Source: an uncultured Caldimicrobium sp.
Lineage (GTDB): Bacteria; Desulfobacterota; Thermodesulfobacteria; Thermodesulfobacteriales; Thermodesulfobacteriaceae
Length of the DNA: 7,136 nucleotides
Assembly (NCBI GenBank): GCA_938091475.1
Contig: CALLJI010000010.1
Coordinates: forward strand, 1 to 7,136
Direction: 5' to 3'
Shown: positions 6,492-7,136 of the stretch, piece by piece
How positions within the stretch are numbered: position 1 is the stretch's first letter
How the letters are laid out: each line of letters opens with the position of its first letter
Position numbers and translations under genes: made by a program
The notes under the pieces: model-generated
The model's database searches: none
Told to the model about the DNA's origin: nothing
What the model saw: the letters and a program-made list of their open reading frames with translations, nothing else

Positions 6492-7136
6492 GTGAGAGAG
6501 ATAGCTATCTTTGAGGATCCTGTAAAAAAGCAACCTCTTAGATTAGCTTTTTTTAGAATAGAGGAAATAGATGCTCCTCCCTTTCAGAGAGACATCTCAG
6601 AGAGTTTAAAAAAGCATTTAGAGATGGCGATTGAAAAGCTTGGTTTTCTTACTCCTATTGTGGTTGTTCCTAAGGGGGGTAAATATTATGTAGTAGATGG
6701 TAGACATAGATTAGAGGCTATGAGAGAGCTTGGGGCAAAGGAAATCTTAGCTATCGTGGTAGATGAAAGTTTGTACCACTACATTCTTGAGTTCAATACT
6801 GAAAAGCCCCCTAATGTGAAGGAAAAATCTAAACAGGCCTATCGCCTATATGTGGATTTTTTAAAAGAAGATCCTGAAATAATGGAAGAGGACCTTTTTA
6901 CTTATTTTAAAGAACCTATGTTAATAACCTTTGGATTTGCTATTGAGGAGTATGATAGTCGCTTTCCAGCAAGTTTTTATGAAAATTTCCTTTCCAAGAT
7001 TGACGAATTTTTAAGGATGCCTTTAAATAAAGCTGTGATGGAAAGGAGAAAGAGGGCAGAGAGTTTAATAGAGTTAAACAAAGTGGTCAATGAAAAATAT
7101 GCAGAGTTTGGGTGGGAAAATGCCCTTCTCAAAGGT
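6492..7136 (+). CDS. ParB/sulfiredoxin-like N-terminal domain protein, C terminus cut by window end
   Basis: The reading frame starts at GTG and stays open for 215 codons to the edge, so the C terminus is unseen. Residues about 17-92 form a ParB-like nuclease (ParBc) domain: strand and Q.R box at 22-36 with PPFQRDIS, helix and GFLTPIVVV (51-59), then the signature VVDGRHRLEAMRELG (67-81) followed by a strand AIVVDE. In true ParB proteins the GERR version of this signature contacts CTP; here it reads GRHR. A conserved-looking segment FNTEKPPNVKEKSKQAYRLY (101-120) stands about where ParB carries its ENxxR box. I recall this combination from ParB-domain proteins of unknown function that lack a DNA-binding helix-turn-helix, and I see no such motif at 121-215, which looks helical and charged. 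It is probably co-transcribed with ftsZ. Arginine codons (11 of 13 AGR) match the neighbours, so recent transfer is not suggested. The domain call is fairly sure; function is unknown. Confidence 0.8.
   Translation, partial: MREIAIFEDPVKKQPLRLAFFRIEEIDAPPFQRDISESLKKHLEMAIEKLGFLTPIVVVPKGGKYYVVDGRHRLEAMRELGAKEILAIVVDESLYHYILEFNTEKPPNVKEKSKQAYRLYVDFLKEDPEIMEEDLFTYFKEPMLITFGFAIEEYDSRFPASFYENFLSKIDEFLRMPLNKAVMERRKRAESLIELNKVVNEKYAEFGWENALLKG

Noticed and set aside
7000..7028. TTGACG - 17 bases - TTAAAT, promoter-like
   Set aside because: Box matches are 5/6 and 4/6 at ideal spacing, but it sits inside the ParB-like coding region of an AT-rich genome, where such matches arise by chance, and the gene it would serve is outside the window.

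Overview
This window is a stretch of a bacterial division and cell wall (dcw) cluster. Seven genes lie head to tail on the + strand: murG, murC, murB, ftsQ, ftsA, ftsZ and a seventh gene for a ParB-like protein that is cut by the right edge. Coding density is almost complete. The largest gap is 30 bases (between ftsZ and the ParB-like gene), and two junctions overlap by 14 and 11 bases. I see no RNA gene, mobile element, repeat array, CRISPR, convincing promoter or terminator.

Organism. The gene order, with murG-murC-murB directly before ftsQ-ftsA-ftsZ and no ddl between murB and ftsQ, is of the kind found in Gram-negative, deltaproteobacteria-like lineages. By eye the base composition is AT-rich, around 40% GC, ranging from about 26% in ftsQ to about 50% in conserved motif regions. 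The coding strand is purine-heavy, arginine is written mostly as AGA/AGG, ATA is common for isoleucine, and the proteins are rich in E, K and L. Together these suggest a thermophile, perhaps a member of the Thermodesulfobacteriota such as a Thermodesulfobacterium or Caldimicrobium relative. This placement is inference, not a match I could check.

Layout. Positions 17-3405 hold three peptidoglycan precursor enzymes. MurB and MurC act in the cytoplasm on UDP-GlcNAc-enolpyruvate and UDP-MurNAc. MurG acts later, at the inner membrane face, converting lipid I to lipid II. Positions 3395-6461 hold the core divisome: the bitopic POTRA protein FtsQ, the actin-like membrane tether FtsA, and the tubulin-like ring protein FtsZ. 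FtsZ ends in a canonical FtsA-binding tail, and FtsA ends in an amphipathic membrane-targeting helix, so the pair looks fully functional. Every key motif I looked for in these six genes is present.

The least ordinary part is positions 6492-7136. It encodes an open reading frame with a ParB/sulfiredoxin-type N-terminal domain but no recognisable helix-turn-helix, placed directly behind ftsZ with its own ribosome binding site and no visible terminator between them. This is the best candidate for something undescribed: a possible nucleoid- or nucleotide-linked partner of the divisome. The sequence supports the domain call and the likely co-transcription, but not a function.
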